From: Oleidesulfovibrio alaskensis DSM 16109
Lineage (GTDB): Bacteria > Desulfobacterota > Desulfovibrionia > Desulfovibrionales > Desulfovibrionaceae
Length of the DNA stretch: 64,000 nt
Direction: 5' to 3'
Assembly (NCBI RefSeq): GCF_000482745.1
Contig: NZ_AXWQ01000006.1
Coordinates: 62,001-126,000 of the forward strand
Position numbers and translations under genes: made by a program. This document shows, piece by piece, positions 51,494-61,098 of this stretch. The notes beneath the pieces were generated by a model. It saw nothing but the letters and a program-made list of their open reading frames with translations. It made no database searches and was not told the origin of the DNA. The first letter of the stretch is position 1, and every line of letters begins with the position of its first letter.

Positions 51494-52952
51494 TCACGGA
51501 CTCCTGCTCTTCACTAAAACGTTCTGCGTATGTTAAAAATTTAAATCCTTCAGACATAATTATTTTATTCATGTCCTTCTCTATGCGCTGCATAATAGAT
51601 TCATCAGCAGTGTCACTCTGCTGCAACACCGTCACAAACGTTTCTTTGTACTTGCCAACGTATAAAACACCCTGCCTTGCAGAAGGCTCTACCGATTGCA
51701 GGTGATATAGTTCATAAAGTCCAGAACCCTGTGCACCTTCATGCACTTTGGTTACTAGCCATGATTCAAGTAAGGATTGTAAGAATGCGCCACGTTGATC
51801 TGCGAAGTTTTCTTCTGGCGATTGTGTAAACTCAACAGATAATTTTTTTGAAGGATTCTCTACAGATTCGTTTTTAGGTACGAAGTCATAAGCAAAAAAC
51901 GTTTCACTCCGCCTGTGAAAGACTTCATAATCTGCTTTAGAGGCTTCTGTATGCGTCCAGTATGGTGTGGGGTACTGTAGTTTTACGTCAAACTGGTACG
52001 CAGCCCGTTTCCAGCGGATTGCTCTGGGGCTTTTTGTGAAGATCACATCTTCAGGGGCAACGGAGGTATCCAGCACCTGCGGCCGTAACTGTTCAACTTC
52101 CGGTTCAAAGTTAAACGTTGTGCCGCGTTTTTCCAGAAAATCTACACAACGCCAGAACCACATAAATTGAGGCTTATCAGGGGTAAGTAGTTTATTTCCC
52201 CATATTGGCATCGGGCCATCCTCCAATACGTTAATGAAATTCCTTCCGTTTCTGAACTCAGGCGTATAATCCACCCCCTCATGCAATAAAAATAACACAT
52301 AGTCATATCGATCGTTTACCTGAAAAATATAAGGATCACCTCTCCAATCTCGAAATTCTATATCCGCGCCGGAATTATATAAAGGCACAAAAGCTGTCAC
52401 ATCATAGCTGCCAGTCCAGTCCAAGGGCCTCTTGTGGGACCACCCAACTTCCAAGTCAGGATTTGCGCCACCTTCTTTAAGAAGTATCTCAAGAAAGTCT
52501 GTGCCAATGGTAGAGGCATAAAATGTGGCCAAGTGAATTAACGAATCATCATCTTCCCATATTATATTAGGGTCTGCACCCAAATGTAACAGATGGAGCA
52601 GACCTTTTTCGTTGTAATGGAATATCAACCAAGCAGGGACAGTAACGCCATATGCACCAGTGGCATTTACATCTGCCCCCTGCTGCACAAGCCTATCCAT
52701 TGTTTTTGTATCGCCTCTGGCAGCAGCACGTGCCAAAGCCTGTGCTTGTGGATTGTCTTTAAACATCTCACGGACACTCATGGCATACAACGGGCCGGGA
52801 TTGCCATCATCCTTTCTAAGCAGCTTTCCGCCGGGAATAAACCGGGTAAGCACGGTGAAGGCATTCGGCCCTCCGGGGCTGTTACTGCTGGGGGCGCATC
52901 CCCCCGCTAGAAGAGCAATGCAAAGGAAAAATGGTAAAAAGCGAAATGGCAT
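51477..52952 (-). CDS. Ankyrin-repeat lipoprotein with a novel C-terminal domain
   Basis: A 491-aa protein from ATG 52952, with AAAGGAGG 10 nt upstream. A lipobox LLAGGC puts the lipidated Cys at residue 19. Ankyrin-like repeats fill about 75-270 (RAAARGDTKTMDRLVQQGADVNATGAYG, LLHLGADPNIIWEDDDSLIHLATF, LLKEGGANPDL). A C-terminal domain (about 325-480) has YPTPYWTHTEASKADYEVFHRR and GVLYVGKYKETFVTVLQQ, which match the downstream gene. The gene is AT-rich and sits in an island. Ankyrins bind proteins; the partner may be the paralogous domain. Confidence 0.85.
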   Translation of the reverse strand: MPFRFLPFFLCIALLAGGCAPSSNSPGGPNAFTVLTRFIPGGKLLRKDDGNPGPLYAMSVREMFKDNPQAQALARAAARGDTKTMDRLVQQGADVNATGAYGVTVPAWLIFHYNEKGLLHLLHLGADPNIIWEDDDSLIHLATFYASTIGTDFLEILLKEGGANPDLEVGWSHKRPLDWTGSYDVTAFVPLYNSGADIEFRDWRGDPYIFQVNDRYDYVLFLLHEGVDYTPEFRNGRNFINVLEDGPMPIWGNKLLTPDKPQFMWFWRCVDFLEKRGTTFNFEPEVEQLRPQVLDTSVAPEDVIFTKSPRAIRWKRAAYQFDVKLQYPTPYWTHTEASKADYEVFHRRSETFFAYDFVPKNESVENPSKKLSVEFTQSPEENFADQRGAFLQSLLESWLVTKVHEGAQGSGLYELYHLQSVEPSARQGVLYVGKYKETFVTVLQQSDTADESIMQRIEKDMNKIIMSEGFKFLTYAERFSEEQESVNESQE

Positions 52953-53196
52953 CTTAAACGGGCCTCCTTTATTCAGGATTGGGAATTTTAAATGCATGAT
53001 ACATAGCTCCTATGCCATGGAAACCGCCACCATCAACAACTACTTGTTTACCTCTGCTCTGGGCAGGAAAGAATAAGCTCTTGCAATACTGTCAGCAGTA
53101 AGTTGCCAGACCGCAGTAATTAGTCAGCAAATCAAAAGGAACTTTATTTATAGCTCTATATTCTTAAGCATTACACCCCAGCCTAGGGGGCTGCAT
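52953..53196. other. Right edge of the AT-rich island
   Basis: Non-coding; includes the upstream region of the ankyrin gene, which must hold its promoter. I could not place one. Confidence 0.4.
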
Positions 53197-53227
53197 ACAA
53201 AAAAGGCAGCCGCAATACGGCTGCCTT
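53197..53227 (-). terminator. Terminator of the exopolysaccharide locus
   Basis: On the minus strand AAGGCAGCCG-TATTG-CGGCTGCCTT is followed by TTTTT, about 220 nt after the ABC gene stop. Confidence 0.85.
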
Positions 53228-53450
53228 CATCATCAGATAAAAGACACGGCCACGAAGCCGGAACCGCTCTCTCCGGCATGCATTTTCCTGACACCAGGCC
53301 GTATATAACGCTCATAACGGCAAGGACATGATGCTCCGGTAGAAAAGCGGTACACAACATTTCAACGCGGCAGGGCTCTGCATGCGTGTTTGTACACAAA
53401 TAAACACCCCATGCAACAAGCCGGTCACAGCACGGTCTGCGCCGCCGTCA
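53228..53450. other. Non-coding stretch between the ABC gene stop and its terminator
   Basis: No gene seen. If transcription runs to the stem-loop at 53197-53227, this is a long 3' untranslated region. Confidence 0.4.
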
Positions 53451-54752
53451 TCAGCCTTTATGCAGAGGTTCTCCGCTCCAGCCGTAATCGTGCAGATACA
53501 CCCATTGATCATTGGGCATTTTTCCGTTTGCATATACGTTGCCGGCTTCCACCTCCATATAGCCCGCGTTTTCGATATGGTCGAGCTGCCGCCCCTGTGC
53601 TTCGAGCTTGAGATGGAAAAAGTAACGTCCGCCGTTAAGCATCATGCGGGGCACAGTGCAGTACAGCACTCCGTTTTCCCCCGCGGAAATGTCGATGCGT
53701 TCTTCAGTGTACACGTTGCTGAACAGCCCGGCAGGCTTGTTGAGCATGGAATAAAGCCGCAGGTACACCTTTACATCACTGAACGATTCTTCTGCATGCG
53801 ACTGATACTCCAGCGCAATACGCACCGGTTCGCCGGATACGGCTGAGGCCAGCCTGTTGCCCTGCATATCCTCAATCCACGAATTGACAAAACGCACATG
53901 CCCTGCGCCGCATCGGTCCTTACGGTCGTGCAGGGCGGTTGTAACCCCGAATCCCGCACTGGTAAGATAATGATCGATAACTTGCCGCGTATCGCCGTTT
54001 TTTATTATCCGGCCTGAATCCATATGCATGACCCGGCCGCACAATGCACTCACGGAGTTAAGCTGGTGGCTTACAAAAAGCACGGTGCGGCCGCCGCTTG
54101 CCACCTTGTGCATTTTATCAAGGCATTTTTTCTGAAAAGCGGCATCGCCCACGGCCAGCACTTCGTCGATAATCAGAATTTCAGGCTCCAGATGCGCAGC
54201 CACGGAAAAAGCCAAACGCATGACCATGCCAGAGGAATAACGTTTGATAGGCGTATCAATAAAACGGTCAAGCCCCGCAAAATCGACAATTTCATCAAAT
54301 TTTGCGGCAATTTCTCCTTTGCGCATGCCCAGAATGCTGCCGTTCATAAACACATTTTCACGTCCGGTAAGATCGGGGTGAAACCCTGTGCCCACTTCAA
54401 GCAGGCTGGCCACGCGGCCATTGATGATCACCCTGCCGCGCGTCGGCTCTGTAATGCGTGAAAGCACCTTGAGCAGCGTACTTTTGCCCGCGCCGTTACG
54501 TCCGATAATCCCCAGCACCTCGCCTTCGGCCACTTCAAACGATACATCGCGCAAGGCCCACAGCACGCCGGGATCATCCTCGTCAACAGGTACACCGAAT
54601 GTGTTCAGCGACTTAAGATTTCGGTAATTTTTAACAGGAGTCTTCAGCCACGAAACCGCGGCTTCGGCAATGGAGTCATGTATTTCATTTTTCAGCCCAA
54701 GCCGGTACATTTTGCTCAGGTTTTCTACCTGTATAATCGGTTCAGCGCTCAT
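53451..54752 (-). CDS. ABC transporter ATP-binding protein, polysaccharide export type (Wzt-like)
   Basis: A 433-aa protein with Walker A GRNGAGKSTLLKVL, Q-loop area GTGFHPDLTGRENV, signature YSSGMVMRLAFSVAAHLEP and Walker B ILIIDEVLAVGD, then a C-terminal beta-rich domain (about 260-433) like the sugar-binding domain of Wzt. It would export an undecaprenol-linked polysaccharide with a Wzm permease. No permease gene is adjacent in this window, so the partner is elsewhere. It follows prsR by about 99 nt and ends the locus. Confidence 0.9.
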   Translation of the reverse strand: MSAEPIIQVENLSKMYRLGLKNEIHDSIAEAAVSWLKTPVKNYRNLKSLNTFGVPVDEDDPGVLWALRDVSFEVAEGEVLGIIGRNGAGKSTLLKVLSRITEPTRGRVIINGRVASLLEVGTGFHPDLTGRENVFMNGSILGMRKGEIAAKFDEIVDFAGLDRFIDTPIKRYSSGMVMRLAFSVAAHLEPEILIIDEVLAVGDAAFQKKCLDKMHKVASGGRTVLFVSHQLNSVSALCGRVMHMDSGRIIKNGDTRQVIDHYLTSAGFGVTTALHDRKDRCGAGHVRFVNSWIEDMQGNRLASAVSGEPVRIALEYQSHAEESFSDVKVYLRLYSMLNKPAGLFSNVYTEERIDISAGENGVLYCTVPRMMLNGGRYFFHLKLEAQGRQLDHIENAGYMEVEAGNVYANGKMPNDQWVYLHDYGWSGEPLHKG

Positions 54753-54851
54753 CAGTACGCCTCTTCATCGTTGGGTTCAGCCCGAAATGGCAACCTCCGC
54801 GGCAGCATCCTTCGGGCAGGAAGTCCGCATACAACAACGGATCGTACGGCA

Positions 54852-56240
54852 TCAGCCGTCCAGACCGTGTTTTTTCAGCAGATCATAAAACGTGGGCCGG
54901 CTCACGCCGATGGATTTGGCAGCCTGCACTATATTACCGGAAAAAGTTCTCAGCGCCTGCTCCACCATGTCGCGCTCCACCTCATTACGGGCTTCCTTCA
55001 AAGTCTTCCGTCCCGCAGACGGAACAGCCCCCTCCGGAGCAGGCTGCACCGGCTCCGGCTCTATGCCCAGATCTTCGGGACCGATACGCTGTCCGCTGGT
55101 CAGAATGACCGCTCTGCGCACCTTGTTTTCCAGTTCACGCACATTGCCGGGCCACGGGTAATGCAGCATGGCTTTCTCCGCCGCGGCAGAAAATCCCTGC
55201 ACTTTTGTTTTCTGCTGCACGCCGATACTGCTCAGAAAATGACGGGCCAGCAGCAGCACATCTGCCCCGCGTTCACGCAACGGGGGCAGGTTGATGGTAA
55301 CCACCCCAATACGGAAATACAGATCTTCGCGGAAGGCTCCTTCGCGCATGGCCTGTTCGATGTCCACATTGGTAGCGGCAATGATACGGCAGTTAACCGG
55401 AATATCCTTGCGTCCGCCAACCCGCTGCATCACCATTTCCTGCAAAAAACGCAAAAACTTCACCTGCATGCTTGCCGGCAGTTCACCTATCTCGTCCAGA
55501 AAAAGCGTGCCCCCGTCGGCATATTCCACCTTGCCCTGCACCCGGCTGGTGGCACCGGTAAATGCCCCTTTCTCATGTCCGAACAGCTCTGATTCAATAA
55601 GCGTTTCAGGAATGGCACCGCAGTTTACGGCAACCATGGCACCGCTGCGCCGCGAACTGAGCCTGTGCACCGCGCGCGCCACCAGTTCCTTGCCTGTGCC
55701 CGATTCGCCGGTCACCAGCACCGGAGCATCTGCTCCGGCTACTTTTTCGATGGTGGCATACACCCGCCGCATGGCTTCGCAGTCTCCCACCAGACCGTTG
55801 AAGTGAGGCACTTCCGGCTCAGGCGGCAGGTCTTCCTGCAGAGGCTGGTCGGCTGCTTTAAGCTCGCTCAGATAAAAAGCCCTGTTGATAATGACCTTAA
55901 GCTCGGCAAGGTCCACAGGCTTGCGGCAGAAGTCGAAAGCACCCGCACGAATGGCACGGAGCGCATTTTCCTTGTCGTGATGACCGGTCACCACCACAAT
56001 CTGGGCATTGGGGTCATGGCGCAACATGGCATCCAGACAACGGAACCCTTCATCCGTACCTTCAGGGTCGGGCGGCAGCCCGAGGTCAAGAGTGACGGCT
56101 CCGGGACGATGTTCACGGAACAGCTTCAGTGCCTCCTGCCCGTCTGCCGCCAGCAACAGATCATACGGTTCCCGCGACAGCCCCCAGCGCAGTTGGCGGC
56201 GCACATCCTCGTTGTCATCAACAATCAGCAATTTCGGCAT
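54852..56240 (-). CDS. prsR: PEP-CTERM-box response regulator PrsR (sigma-54 type)
   Basis: A 462-aa NtrC-family regulator from ATG 56240 (MPKLLIVDDNEDVRRQLRWGL). Receiver (1-120), AAA+ domain with GESGTGKELVARAV and GAFTGA, and a Fis-type HTH (GNIVQAAKSIGVSRPTFYDLLKKHG). The run LDLGLPPDPEGTDEGFRCLDAML is typical of PrsR. It pairs with the PrsK gene just upstream and in related systems turns on exosortase and exopolysaccharide genes through sigma-54. Its targets here are not shown. Confidence 0.92.
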   Translation of the reverse strand: MPKLLIVDDNEDVRRQLRWGLSREPYDLLLAADGQEALKLFREHRPGAVTLDLGLPPDPEGTDEGFRCLDAMLRHDPNAQIVVVTGHHDKENALRAIRAGAFDFCRKPVDLAELKVIINRAFYLSELKAADQPLQEDLPPEPEVPHFNGLVGDCEAMRRVYATIEKVAGADAPVLVTGESGTGKELVARAVHRLSSRRSGAMVAVNCGAIPETLIESELFGHEKGAFTGATSRVQGKVEYADGGTLFLDEIGELPASMQVKFLRFLQEMVMQRVGGRKDIPVNCRIIAATNVDIEQAMREGAFREDLYFRIGVVTINLPPLRERGADVLLLARHFLSSIGVQQKTKVQGFSAAAEKAMLHYPWPGNVRELENKVRRAVILTSGQRIGPEDLGIEPEPVQPAPEGAVPSAGRKTLKEARNEVERDMVEQALRTFSGNIVQAAKSIGVSRPTFYDLLKKHGLDG

Positions 56241-56313
56241 GGTAATCCCCTGTGGTCCGGTTTTCTGCCGCACCGTGCTCTGTGGCTGCGGATATGCAGA
56301 AAACCATGCGGCA

Positions 56314-58419
56314 TCAGACAGAAGCGCCCTTTGCACCGCCGTTGCCCGCGCTCTGCGGCTTCTCCTGCTGCGAGGCGAATTCAATGACAAATTCTGCCCC
56401 TTCTCCCGGCCTGTTCCGCACATGCAGCGCGGCGCCGTGCGCCTCGACAATTTTTTTGCAATGGTAAAGACCAATGCCCATCCCGCGTCTTTTGGTACTG
56501 CGGAACGGTTTGAACAGCCCCCGGCGCAGAATATCTCTGTCTATGCCCCCGGCGCTGTCACGCACAGAAACTGAAAATACAGGTTGCTGCACCGTAGTTA
56601 CAGTGACCGGCCGGTCACCGCCCGCTTCCACCGCGTTCAGAAACAGATTCACAAACACTTTTTCAATCTGCTCTTCATCAACGGCAGCAACAAGCTGCGG
56701 CCCCTGCACAACCAGCCGGACGCCGGGCACCTGCAAAGCCGCCTTACGCACCAGTTCGTGCATATCCACAGGCGCAAGACGCAGGCTTCCGGCATCGGGC
56801 AGGTGTTTCAGCTGCGTTATCAGCACCTTCATCTTGGTCACGGTGTTTTCCAGACTTTCCAGCATATCGGCCTGAAAATCGGGTTCGCCAATGAAGTCGC
56901 GGGCATTTTCCGTTACCAGAGACAACGTATAAACCTGATTTTTCAGGTCGTGCAGCACAAAAGCAGCCACTTTGCCCATGGCTTCCATCTCCCGTGCCGC
57001 CGCAAGCTCGTTGCCCAGACGAAAACTTTTCACCGTAAGCCCCACCTCGTGAGCCATGGCATCCATCAGCTCAAAATCTTCGGTGTCATAGGCTTCCGAA
57101 CGGTCTATGGCCGGCCCGAGAAGCAGCAGCCCTTCAAAGCTGTCTCCTGCCGCAACAGGCACCACAACCTCGGCTCTGGTGGCACGCACAAAATCGAGAC
57201 ACCCTGCTTCCTCCATATGTCCTGCCGCAGCCAGCCGGTCTTTGAGCACCGGTATGGCCACAGGAGCCTGCAGTTCCATAATCAGTGAAAAATCAATGGA
57301 CTCCGGCATAACTTGCGGCTCGTCCATTTCGTAGTACTCACCAGCCGTCACTCTGCCCTGTGTTTCATGGTCCGCCGCAAACCACGCCCCGCCCACAAAA
57401 CCGAAGGCCTCGCAATAATGCAGCAGTACCGTGCGGGTAAGTTCGTCCATACCGCGCACTCCGGCCAGACGCCTTGTAAATTCCATCCACTGGCTGCGGT
57501 AGTCATACTTGTCCTGATAAAAATTACGCTGCAGCCATATGCGCAGCCGTCTGCGCACCCGTTCGGAAAGCAGCACCAGCACCACCGCCAGTCCCAGCAG
57601 AAACAAAAGACCGATAGCCGCGTGCCGCTCGAACTCCGAGCCGAAATGCCGCACTCCTTCACGCGCAATGCCCAGCCCTATAAGGTATACGCCCGCCAGC
57701 AGCACCACGGTGGAACGCAAAGCAAACCTGCCGGTAACCGTCACCCTGCCGCTTTCGCGCCGCAGTTCGGCAAAAAACAGCATGGCTATGCCCAGCATGC
57801 TGCCTGCCGTCCGCAGCCCGCCGTAGTTCATGTCTATGGAACGGTGCAGCAGGCCCTGACTGTAAAAAAGGACATGGGCCATAAGCACGGTACCGCCGCC
57901 CACCAAAGCCAGCTTCACACGCCAGCGGTCACTGTGCCGCGCGTTGCGCAGTGTGGCTTCCAGATTGCCCAACGCCACAAGAAGAAACAAAATGATGAGC
58001 AGATATAACGAAAAAGCCAAAGGCTCCAGATAGATAACCTGCTCCAGCGTAAAATCAGGCAAAAACAGAAAACGGGAAACCGGAAACAGCACCACCAGCA
58101 AAGCGGGAATAAAAGAAGCGAAAAGCAACAGGCGGTTGAGCAGGCTGAGCCCCTGCCACGAAAAACCGCGTGCATACGCCAGTCCGAACAGCAGCCACGC
58201 CGGACATAACAACCCCTGCAGCAGCAGCACCGGTTGCAGCAGACCATGGGCAGGCACACTGAGATACTGCAGGGCACCTTCGGCCGCTGCCACGGCTGCT
58301 GTCACACCCACCGCGGGAATGACAGTCAGCGCCCTGCGCATACCGGCAGTGCGCACCGTGTAAACGCAGAAAGCCGCAGCCAGCAGCGCTCCCAGAAATA
58401 CTGACAATATCAGCGTCAT
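56314..58419 (-). CDS. prsK: XrtA/PEP-CTERM system histidine kinase PrsK
   Basis: A 701-aa sensor kinase. The N-terminal part (1-300) has about eight membrane helices; a GAF-like domain follows (about 310-460), then a kinase core with FVLHDLKNQVYTLSLVTENARDF (phospho-acceptor His in HDLKN) and a HATPase with NLFLNAVEAGGD, DSAGGID and GMGIGLYHCKKIVEAHG. HDLKNQ in place of the usual HEL/HEI is a PrsK mark. Forms a two-component pair with PrsR, which starts 73 nt downstream. Confidence 0.93.
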   Translation of the reverse strand: MTLILSVFLGALLAAAFCVYTVRTAGMRRALTVIPAVGVTAAVAAAEGALQYLSVPAHGLLQPVLLLQGLLCPAWLLFGLAYARGFSWQGLSLLNRLLLFASFIPALLVVLFPVSRFLFLPDFTLEQVIYLEPLAFSLYLLIILFLLVALGNLEATLRNARHSDRWRVKLALVGGGTVLMAHVLFYSQGLLHRSIDMNYGGLRTAGSMLGIAMLFFAELRRESGRVTVTGRFALRSTVVLLAGVYLIGLGIAREGVRHFGSEFERHAAIGLLFLLGLAVVLVLLSERVRRRLRIWLQRNFYQDKYDYRSQWMEFTRRLAGVRGMDELTRTVLLHYCEAFGFVGGAWFAADHETQGRVTAGEYYEMDEPQVMPESIDFSLIMELQAPVAIPVLKDRLAAAGHMEEAGCLDFVRATRAEVVVPVAAGDSFEGLLLLGPAIDRSEAYDTEDFELMDAMAHEVGLTVKSFRLGNELAAAREMEAMGKVAAFVLHDLKNQVYTLSLVTENARDFIGEPDFQADMLESLENTVTKMKVLITQLKHLPDAGSLRLAPVDMHELVRKAALQVPGVRLVVQGPQLVAAVDEEQIEKVFVNLFLNAVEAGGDRPVTVTTVQQPVFSVSVRDSAGGIDRDILRRGLFKPFRSTKRRGMGIGLYHCKKIVEAHGAALHVRNRPGEGAEFVIEFASQQEKPQSAGNGGAKGASV

Positions 58420-58448
58420 ACCATACCGTCCCCGGTGTGCGGCACCTG

Positions 58449-59069
58449 TCAGCGCGGCAGAAAGGTGTTCAGAACAGGATAAAAATCACTGATGAAACGC
58501 GTTGCCACCTCATCAGGCTGCGGAATATGCGGAGGAACGGATATTCTGATAAACGAGGCATCCTTGCGCCCGTGCAGCAGCCCGTTGACAAGCTGCTCCC
58601 ACTTCAATGCATATTCATCCGTCAGACTGCGCCCCCGCACATCAAACCAGTAATAAAACGACGTGCTCATTTCGCCATAGGCGTATTCCGCACGCACCAG
58701 ATGCACGCTGCCGGCAGAAGTACGCACCACCATGGGGTTTGAAGACAACTCATACCAACCGGAACCGGGCAGACAGTTACGGGGGGAATGTATTCCGCCT
58801 TCCCCTTTAGCGCCGCCGTGATAGCCCACATACAAATCCACCACGACACCGGAACGGTCCTGATAGCGGCGCATCAGGTAGTCTGTGGGACGCAGCAGGT
58901 CCAGCACTTCGGTGCTGAATGCAGTCTGGCCCATCAGCCGCCACGGCCCCAGAGAAACAGGAATTTCCTGCAGCGGACGGTGGGGCGGAGCAGACGCTGT
59001 CGAATGTGTATGCACAAAAACAGCCGCAAGAGCCAGCAGCGCAAAAACAACGCAGAACCTAGCGCGCAT
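58449..59069 (-). CDS. epsI: EpsI family exosortase-associated protein
   Basis: A 206-aa protein with a signal or anchor helix (CVVFALLALAAVFVH) and the EpsI block GGIHSPRNCLPGSGWYEL, which holds the conserved Cys. EpsI proteins are found as separate genes next to exosortases, or fused to them, and are needed for exopolysaccharide production. It overlaps the exosortase gene by 11 nt. Confidence 0.92.
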   Translation of the reverse strand: MRARFCVVFALLALAAVFVHTHSTASAPPHRPLQEIPVSLGPWRLMGQTAFSTEVLDLLRPTDYLMRRYQDRSGVVVDLYVGYHGGAKGEGGIHSPRNCLPGSGWYELSSNPMVVRTSAGSVHLVRAEYAYGEMSTSFYYWFDVRGRSLTDEYALKWEQLVNGLLHGRKDASFIRISVPPHIPQPDEVATRFISDFYPVLNTFLPR

Positions 59070-59904
59070 TACGTCCTCCCATGCTCAGCAGCCAGCCTAT
59101 GACTGCAATGAGCACCATGGCCGTGGCAAAAACAGCCAGCCCGGCAAAATCATGGAAAAAGCCTTCGGCGGCTCCTTTACCCACATGACGGGCCAGAAAA
59201 CCCGTGACAAAAACCCGGAACACGTTGGTGGCCACCGCCACGGGCACAGCGGCCAGAACAAGAACAACACGCTGCCACGGTCTGCGCAGAAACATGAACC
59301 CGTATGCGGTGGACAACGCCAGCAGGCTCATGAGCGACCGCATGCCGCTGCAGGCGTCCACCACCTCCAGCGTGATGTTGGGAAAAATGATCACATTTCC
59401 TTCGCGCAGCACCGGCAGGCTGAACAGCTTGAGTCCGGCCACAGCCACTTTGGCCACAAACAGCTTCAGAGGAAAAGCCACCTCGTCATACAAAATATAT
59501 GGTATCGGAATCATGAAGAAAAGATAGCCGAGCGGTACCAGCAGAACGCGGAGCAAAGGATAGCCGTATACAAAGGCAATCATGCCCGCGGTGACGATGA
59601 TCATGGAAGAACGCATGGTCATGAATTCCACGGAACTCACACCGAGCAGCAAGGTCACCAGACCTCCGGCCAGAATAACCATCCCGCCTGCAGCAGGTTT
59701 CACCGGCACCTGCCGCACGGCATCGCGGCGCAGCCACAGCAGATAGCCGGCAATGAACGGCACAAGAAACCCATGCGAATAGTTGGGGTCGTGCTCCCAG
59801 TTCATAACCATTTCCACCGCTATCTGATGGTAGATGACCGCCATAAGCAGCCCGAACACCAGCAGGTACCCGCGGGTACCGCGCAATCCTTCGGCAGCGT
59901 TCAT
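59059..59904 (-). CDS. Exosortase (transpeptidase-like membrane protease)
   Basis: A 281-aa membrane protein with about eight helices. The predicted catalytic residues are present: Cys in DACSGMRSL, Arg in NVFRV, and His in FFHDFAG. Exosortases process proteins with a C-terminal PEP-CTERM-type sorting signal and couple to exopolysaccharide. No substrate with such a tail is visible in this window. Subtype cannot be told. AAGAGGA precedes the ATG. Confidence 0.92.
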   Translation of the reverse strand: MNAAEGLRGTRGYLLVFGLLMAVIYHQIAVEMVMNWEHDPNYSHGFLVPFIAGYLLWLRRDAVRQVPVKPAAGGMVILAGGLVTLLLGVSSVEFMTMRSSMIIVTAGMIAFVYGYPLLRVLLVPLGYLFFMIPIPYILYDEVAFPLKLFVAKVAVAGLKLFSLPVLREGNVIIFPNITLEVVDACSGMRSLMSLLALSTAYGFMFLRRPWQRVVLVLAAVPVAVATNVFRVFVTGFLARHVGKGAAEGFFHDFAGLAVFATAMVLIAVIGWLLSMGGRNAR

Positions 59905-59919
59905 ATCTGTCCTCTTACG

Positions 59920-61098
59920 TTATATGTCGTGCTGCGGCAGCCTGTGCCGGTTCCGTATCATGCCGTCAAACAAGGCCTCCGCCCTGCGCGCCGTTTCGCG
60001 AACGTCAAACCGCTGCGCCGCCTGCGGCTGAAAACGGACAAACCCGGCGCGTATCTGCCCGTCATCGGCAAGCAGACGGGCCATGCACGCGGCAAGCGCT
60101 GCGGCATCTCCCGCAGGAAAGGTCAGGGCCGGTGTGGCGGCCACAGCCTCGCGCAGCCCTATACAATCAGAAGCCACAAGCGGCACCCCGGCGCACAGCG
60201 CCTCCGCCGCCACAAGCGGCAGGGCTTCCCAGCGCGAAGGCATGATCACGGCGTCAAGATCATGGTATACTTCTGTCATACCGGGCTGAAACGGCATAAA
60301 AACAACATAGTCCTGCAGACCATGTTCCTGTACCTGCTTGCGGTAGACCCGTTCATAGTCGCCCGACCCCACGGCCACCACGCGGAATGCGGCATTACCC
60401 GCAGATGTTTTCTGCAGTTCCGCCACCGCATCGATAAGCAGATCCATCCCTTTTTGCGGCATGAATCTGCCCAGAAAACCGAACAGAAAAGTATCTTCAT
60501 CAACACCGGCGCGACGGCGGAACCCGCCCCTGTTCTGCGGGGTGCTGCTGTACATGTCTGCTGCAATTCCCGTGGGGATGGCGGTAACCCTCGGTGCATC
60601 AGGATCAAAGCCCGGCACCTGCTCTGCAAGATGCCCGAGAATGTCGTGCCCCACACCGTACACCACATCAGCCCCCATGATGGTTCTGTTGGCAACGGCA
60701 CGGCGGATGCGCCCTTTCCATCCCGTCAGGTAGCGTTCTTCAAGCACGCCGTGCACCGTGAGCACATGCGGCACCGCAGGCAGCCAGTTGGCGGCGGTCA
60801 CCGCGGAAGCGGAAGTGAACCCCTGACTTTGTATCACGTCGTACCTGCGGCTGCGCAACTGGCGCCATACAGCAGCCGTCAGTGCGGCAACATCGCCCCA
60901 GCGTTCCCCGCGGCACAGAACAAGCTCGCCTCCGAACTGCTGCACATCTGCGGCCAGTGCATCACGTTCCTGCGTTTCCACCGCCAGCACGGTGACCTGC
61001 CACGCATCGGAAAGACAACCGTACACATACCGCATATACGAGCGGATGCCCCCCACCGGCCAGCGCACCACGCAGAGCAGTTGTTTACGACCGTCCAT
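59920..61098 (-). CDS. Glycosyltransferase family 4 (exopolysaccharide)
   Basis: A 392-aa GT-B enzyme from ATG 61098, with AGGAGG upstream. The N-terminal GGIRSYMRYVY is the acceptor-side glycine loop; AVIMPSRWEALPLVAAEALCAGVPLVASDCIG is the donor-site EX7E block; FGFLGRFMPQKGMDLLIDAV is the linker. It overlaps the ligase gene by 14 nt and is 15 nt before the exosortase gene. Confidence 0.9.
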   Translation of the reverse strand: MDGRKQLLCVVRWPVGGIRSYMRYVYGCLSDAWQVTVLAVETQERDALAADVQQFGGELVLCRGERWGDVAALTAAVWRQLRSRRYDVIQSQGFTSASAVTAANWLPAVPHVLTVHGVLEERYLTGWKGRIRRAVANRTIMGADVVYGVGHDILGHLAEQVPGFDPDAPRVTAIPTGIAADMYSSTPQNRGGFRRRAGVDEDTFLFGFLGRFMPQKGMDLLIDAVAELQKTSAGNAAFRVVAVGSGDYERVYRKQVQEHGLQDYVVFMPFQPGMTEVYHDLDAVIMPSRWEALPLVAAEALCAGVPLVASDCIGLREAVAATPALTFPAGDAAALAACMARLLADDGQIRAGFVRFQPQAAQRFDVRETARRAEALFDGMIRNRHRLPQHDI

